Source: Roseiarcus sp. (GTDB taxonomy: Bacteria; Pseudomonadota; Alphaproteobacteria; Rhizobiales; Beijerinckiaceae). Taken from it: a DNA stretch of 7,716 nt. Shown here one piece after another: positions 5,545 to 7,716 of this stretch (positions are counted from its first letter, which is position 1; each line of letters starts with the position of its first letter). A model generated the notes under the pieces. The model ran no database searches and was not told the origin of the DNA. It saw only the letters and a list, made by a program, of their open reading frames with translations. Where the stretch lies: NCBI GenBank assembly GCA_030153205.1, contig JASLHV010000271.1, positions 1 through 7,716 on the forward strand, written 5' to 3'. The translations under genes were made by a program, and so were the position numbers.

Positions 5545-5778
5545 ATGGCGAGATGGATTGTCCAAGGATCGCAAGACCGCCCCGCTTCGGCTGATGAGGG
5601 GCCGGAGTCGGTTTCCGAGCCGTTTATGACCTCCGAAGGAGCCAAATCTTTTGCAAGGCTCCTCACCGACAAAGGCTATGCCGTTGTCGTGCGAGTTTTA
5701 TGCGACAGGGATGGAGATGAAGAAATCATCGGGCCTGCCGTCGTCGCTTGGATGAATTCGAAATCCGAACTCAGTTAG
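5545..5778 (+). CDS. Small hypothetical protein
   Basis: A 77-residue protein that I do not recognise. It has no signal peptide or membrane segment. The N-terminal third (MARWIVQGSQDRPASADEGP) looks flexible. The rest resembles a compact alpha/beta unit: a helix SEGAKSFARLLTDKGY, a strand AVVVRVLCDRDG, an acidic turn and a final VVAWM segment. The start is uncertain: ATG 5545 lacks a Shine-Dalgarno, an in-frame TTG lies at 5539, and ATG 5626 would leave a 50-residue core that contains the ordered part. The AT-rich stretch immediately upstream supports a promoter and therefore a real gene. It is convergent with the response regulator, with only 7 bp between stops, so their transcripts probably overlap at the 3' ends. 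Confidence 0.6.
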   Translation: MARWIVQGSQDRPASADEGPESVSEPFMTSEGAKSFARLLTDKGYAVVVRVLCDRDGDEEIIGPAVVAWMNSKSELS

Positions 5779-5785
5779 AGGGAAA

Positions 5786-6547
5786 TCAGCGTGGGGCGGA
5801 ATGTCCCGCGCGACGGCGGTTTAGCGGCGCCTCTTCGTGCTCCAGTTGAAGAATAAAGCCTGCGCCGCGGACATTCGAAATCAAGGGCGGTTCGCCATCG
5901 ACGTTAATTTTCCGCCGTAGATTGCTCAAATGAACGTCGACGACATTCGTCTGCCGCCACGAATCGTGATGCCAGACATCCTTGAGCAGCGCCTCTCGGC
6001 TGATGGCTTCATTCGGATGGCGCATGAAATATTCGAGCAATTTGAATTCGCGTGGCAGCAGTTCGATCGGCTCGCCGCGCAGTCTCAGAGTATGTTCGAC
6101 GAGATCCAGCTCGAGCGGACCAAAGGAAAGACGCGTGACACGCGTATCGCGCCCACGGCGAAGCAAAACCTCGACCCGAGCGATGAGTTCGCCCATCGCG
6201 AATGGCTTTACGAGATAGTCGTCGCCTCCGGCGCGAAGACCGCTGATCCGTTCGTCGATTGAAGCCAGCCCGCTCAAGATCATGATTGGCGTGGCTAAAC
6301 CCTTTTCTCGCATCGCCTCGATGACCGCGAGGCCATCGAATCCATTCAGCATGCGATCAAGGATGACAAGCGAAGCGTCGCCGATGAGCGCTGCGCGCAA
6401 TCCATCTTCAAGATTTCCCGCGACGGCTACCATATAGCCTTGCCGCTCCAATTCCTCACCGATTTCGTCGGCAATGAGCGGTTCGTCCTCAACAAGCAGA
6501 ACGCGCAATTGCTTGCTGGACGTCGCATCGTCCAACCTGCGATTCAT
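5786..6547 (-). CDS. OmpR/PhoB-family two-component response regulator
   Basis: A 253-residue DNA-binding regulator. The receiver domain (about 14-128) has the acidic pair Glu20-Asp21, the phospho-acceptor Asp64 in LVILDRML, the Ser92 switch residue, Tyr111 and Lys114 in YLVKPF. All key residues are intact, so it should be phosphorylated by a histidine kinase. The C-terminal winged-helix domain (about 138-236) contains LLPREFKLLEYFMRHPNEAISREALLKDVW (shown here only by its ends: LLPREFKLL to ALLKDVW), then VVDVHLSNLRRKI and RGAGF, the trans_reg_C signature. A 13-residue N-terminal extension and a basic tail (NRRRAGHSAPR) flank the domains. ATG 6547 follows a GGGGGA ribosome site about 5 nt upstream. 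No kinase gene lies on either side within the window: downstream is a convergent small gene and upstream is a gene-free stretch leading to a porin. The target genes are unknown. Confidence 0.96.
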   Translation of the reverse strand: MNRRLDDATSSKQLRVLLVEDEPLIADEIGEELERQGYMVAVAGNLEDGLRAALIGDASLVILDRMLNGFDGLAVIEAMREKGLATPIMILSGLASIDERISGLRAGGDDYLVKPFAMGELIARVEVLLRRGRDTRVTRLSFGPLELDLVEHTLRLRGEPIELLPREFKLLEYFMRHPNEAISREALLKDVWHHDSWRQTNVVDVHLSNLRRKINVDGEPPLISNVRGAGFILQLEHEEAPLNRRRAGHSAPR

Positions 6548-7279
6548 TTTTCCCCCAATTTCTTCAATTCAAATAAACCATTTGACCTCGGTCTCCGCTT
6601 CACAAAAACGACACGCGAAATCAAAGCTAAGTTACTGTTGAAGCCAGTACCTATTGCCTAACGCATAGGCATTCGCACACGACTCACGTCTTCCGCTAGT
6701 CGATGTTGGGACGCTCGCGCCTGAACACAAGGGCATTTTGCACAAGCCGAGATTGCTCCCTGCTTAGCTGTCAACGTCAGGACCGCGCTCACTTGTACCT
6801 GAGCGGAGCGTTTTGGCTCATGCGCGCCGCTTACGCGCAATCCTAGCGATGCGACTCAGCCGCCGAACGCTTCTCTCGGCGATCCCAAAAGTTAGAATCA
6901 TCCGATCTGGCTACGTCTCGCATCGTGATGCGAAGCGAGGCGCCCCTCTGAACCCTTAGCGATTTGCCACGGAATTCGCGGGTCAAACTGTGGCGGTTTT
7001 GTCACAAAGCTGCCCAAAGTAGAGCGCCAAGCAACGCGGATATAAACTAAAATCGGTTTTATAATTTGCGGCGATTTCAGCTCTAAATACTCTTTTGCCG
7101 CGGTCTCTCAATAAAAATATTATTATTAGTGAGTAAGGCCGTGTGAAATAGGAAGTATTTCATATAAAGAATATTATATAAAATAAGTTTTATAAGCGTT
7201 ATGGCGGTAATACAGGTTAAATTTATAAAAATAAACTTATAAAGTCAAATATCGCAACCATGCTGACGCCCTAATTTGT
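6548..7279. other. Long gene-free region between the response regulator and the porin promoter
   Basis: No open frame here looks coding. The part from 6548 to about 7030 has mixed composition and contains short inverted repeats: GCCTA/TAGGC around 5 nt (6656-6670), CGCTCA/TGAGCG around 8 nt (6786-6805) with a second GAGCG directly before TTTT (6806-6814), and CGCATC/GATGCG around GT (6919-6932). The part from about 7040 to 7260 is far more AT-rich than the rest of the window. A small RNA or regulatory region is possible, but nothing known is recognised. Confidence 0.5.
7041..7255. promoter_or_regulatory. AT-rich repeat-bearing segment upstream of the porin
   Basis: About 215 bases of very AT-rich sequence in an otherwise GC-rich window. 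The palindromic word TTATAA occurs at 7059, 7190, 7223 and 7237; the 9-mer GTTTTATAA occurs at 7056-7064 and 7187-7195. TGAAATA (7144-7150) and TATTTCA (7156-7162) form a 7 bp inverted repeat, and ATAAGTTT (7183-7190) pairs with AAACTTAT (7233-7240). Such a block could be a target for AT-preferring silencers or regulators (MucR/Ros, H-NS-like or OmpR-type), or an UP-like activating region. It ends about 25 bp before the proposed porin -35. Confidence 0.4.
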
Positions 7280-7307
7280 TTGACACAACGAGAATTGGGC
7301 GTATCAA
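7280..7307 (+). promoter_or_regulatory. Sigma70-like promoter of the porin gene
   Basis: A perfect TTGACA (7280-7285) is followed after 16 nt by TATCAA (7302-7307). It is the best promoter match in the window. Transcription would begin near 7314 and give a leader of about 212 nt before the porin ATG. The AT-rich block upstream may enhance or gate it. Confidence 0.6.
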
Positions 7308-7313
7308 CTTGTG

Positions 7314-7525
7314 AAACGCTGAAGGTGTATTTCAGCGGACGGCGGATGTGTTCTTGATACGTGACGCTCTCTTAGCTGGGGAATTCTAGGGCGACCCGTA
7401 AGGCGTCGAATACCCAAGTAGTAGGAAGGTGTTATCGCTGTGAAGTCGCCGAGAGTACAAGACTGATTACGTAGTTCCAGCACGGTGAACTGGTCACCGA
7501 AGGTCTAAACAAGGGGAGACTAAAT
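7314..7525 (+). promoter_or_regulatory. Structured 5' leader of the porin mRNA
   Basis: The predicted transcript begins almost at a perfect hairpin: CGCTGAA (7317-7323), 7 nt loop, TTCAGCG (7331-7337). A 5 bp closing stem GACGC/GCGTC (7363-7367, 7403-7407) encloses a small GGG-CGA-CCC element (7389-7397 region). Near the end, two hairpins compete for the same bases: AGTTC/GAACT (7473-7477, 7487-7491) and CGGTGA/TCACCG (7483-7488, 7494-7499). The ribosome site GGGGAG (7513-7518) and start follow. A 5' hairpin can stabilise abundant porin mRNAs, as known for ompA; a switch function is inferred. It matches no riboswitch class that I recognise. Confidence 0.45.
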
Positions 7526-7716
7526 ATGATGCTCACAAAGAGCATATTGTTGGGCTCGGCGGCAGGCATCGTCGCAGTAGCCGCGGCGCAGGCCGCGGAC
7601 CTTCCGACGAGGAAGTCCGCTCCTGCTGAATATGTGAAGGTTTGTAACGTAGGCGGTATGGCCGGATTCGTCCTTCCGGGCAGCGACACTTGCTTCAAGA
7701 TTTCCGGCAGTGTCGT
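7526..7716 (+). CDS. Outer-membrane porin, N-terminal part (Porin_2 family; runs off right edge)
   Basis: The first 63 codons are present. Residues 1-23 (MMLTKSILLGSAAGIVAV... AQA) form a Sec signal peptide with cleavage expected before Ala24-Asp25. The mature start ADLPTRKSAPAEYVKVC, then GFVLPGSDTC and FKISGSV, is the characteristic opening of Rhizobiales Porin_2 proteins: a Pro/Lys-rich N-terminus, then two cysteines (40 and 56) that probably form a disulfide, and the first beta strand of the trimeric barrel. These porins carry small hydrophilic solutes across the outer membrane. ATG 7526 is chosen over the adjacent 7529 because GGGGAG lies 7 nt upstream. Codon use here is less GC-biased than in neighbouring genes (TTG, ATA, GTA, TGT), so expression-related codon choice or a different history is possible. 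Transcription is driven from about 7314 through a long leader. Confidence 0.93.
   Translation, partial: MMLTKSILLGSAAGIVAVAAAQAADLPTRKSAPAEYVKVCNVGGMAGFVLPGSDTCFKISGSV

Noticed and set aside
6786..6814. Hairpin followed by TTTT as an intrinsic terminator
   Set aside because: The T run is only four bases and no upstream plus-strand gene exists for it to terminate.
6658..6840. Minus-strand open frame of 60 codons in the long spacer
   Set aside because: No ribosome site, unconvincing composition and no recognisable domain; it lies in a region without other coding signals.
7432..7698. Minus-strand open frame overlapping the porin start and leader
   Set aside because: It is antisense to a clear porin signal peptide and leader, and has no family features of its own.

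Overview
The window looks like a chromosomal segment from an alphaproteobacterium of the order Hyphomicrobiales (Rhizobiales). The clues are high GC with strong G/C at third codon positions, a Porin_2-type outer-membrane porin starting at the right edge, a CHCC zinc-finger gene beside an FAD monooxygenase, and small secreted His/Cys-rich proteins. The porin N-terminus resembles those of Beijerinckiaceae/Methylocystaceae and Methylobacterium, but genus assignment is inference only.

Left block (1-1317, all minus strand). A Tat-signalled class A beta-lactamase with all catalytic motifs is followed by a 78-residue CHCC zinc-finger protein and then, 8 nt later, the N-terminus of an FAD-dependent monooxygenase that runs off the left edge. 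A 138 bp divergent region (1318-1455) separates the lactamase from the next block.

Central block (1456-4347, all plus strand). A GFA/CENP-V-type zinc protein and an alpha/beta hydrolase are tightly spaced (7 nt; GTG start). A TauE/SafE-type (TSUP) membrane transporter and serine O-acetyltransferase (cysE) follow. cysE is the committed step of cysteine synthesis and TSUP proteins often carry sulfur-containing anions, so the last two may share a sulfur theme. The cysE product does not end in the isoleucine that normally docks into cysteine synthase.

Middle accessory zone (4348-5778). It holds a complete tRNA-Ser(UGA) with encoded CCA and a GC-rich hairpin after it. Next come two divergently transcribed small secreted proteins, one His-rich (minus) and one with eight cysteines in its last 30 residues (plus). 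A 77-residue unknown protein then lies behind an AT-rich, repeat-bearing promoter region.

Right block (5786-7716). An OmpR/PhoB-family response regulator (minus) has no kinase beside it within the window. A 978 bp gene-free region follows, with an AT-rich segment full of TTATAA words, a good sigma70-like promoter and an approximately 210 nt structured leader. It ends in the 5' part of the porin gene (plus). The most unusual parts of the window are the porin leader and the divergent pair of small secreted proteins; no defence system, mobile element or CRISPR array is visible.
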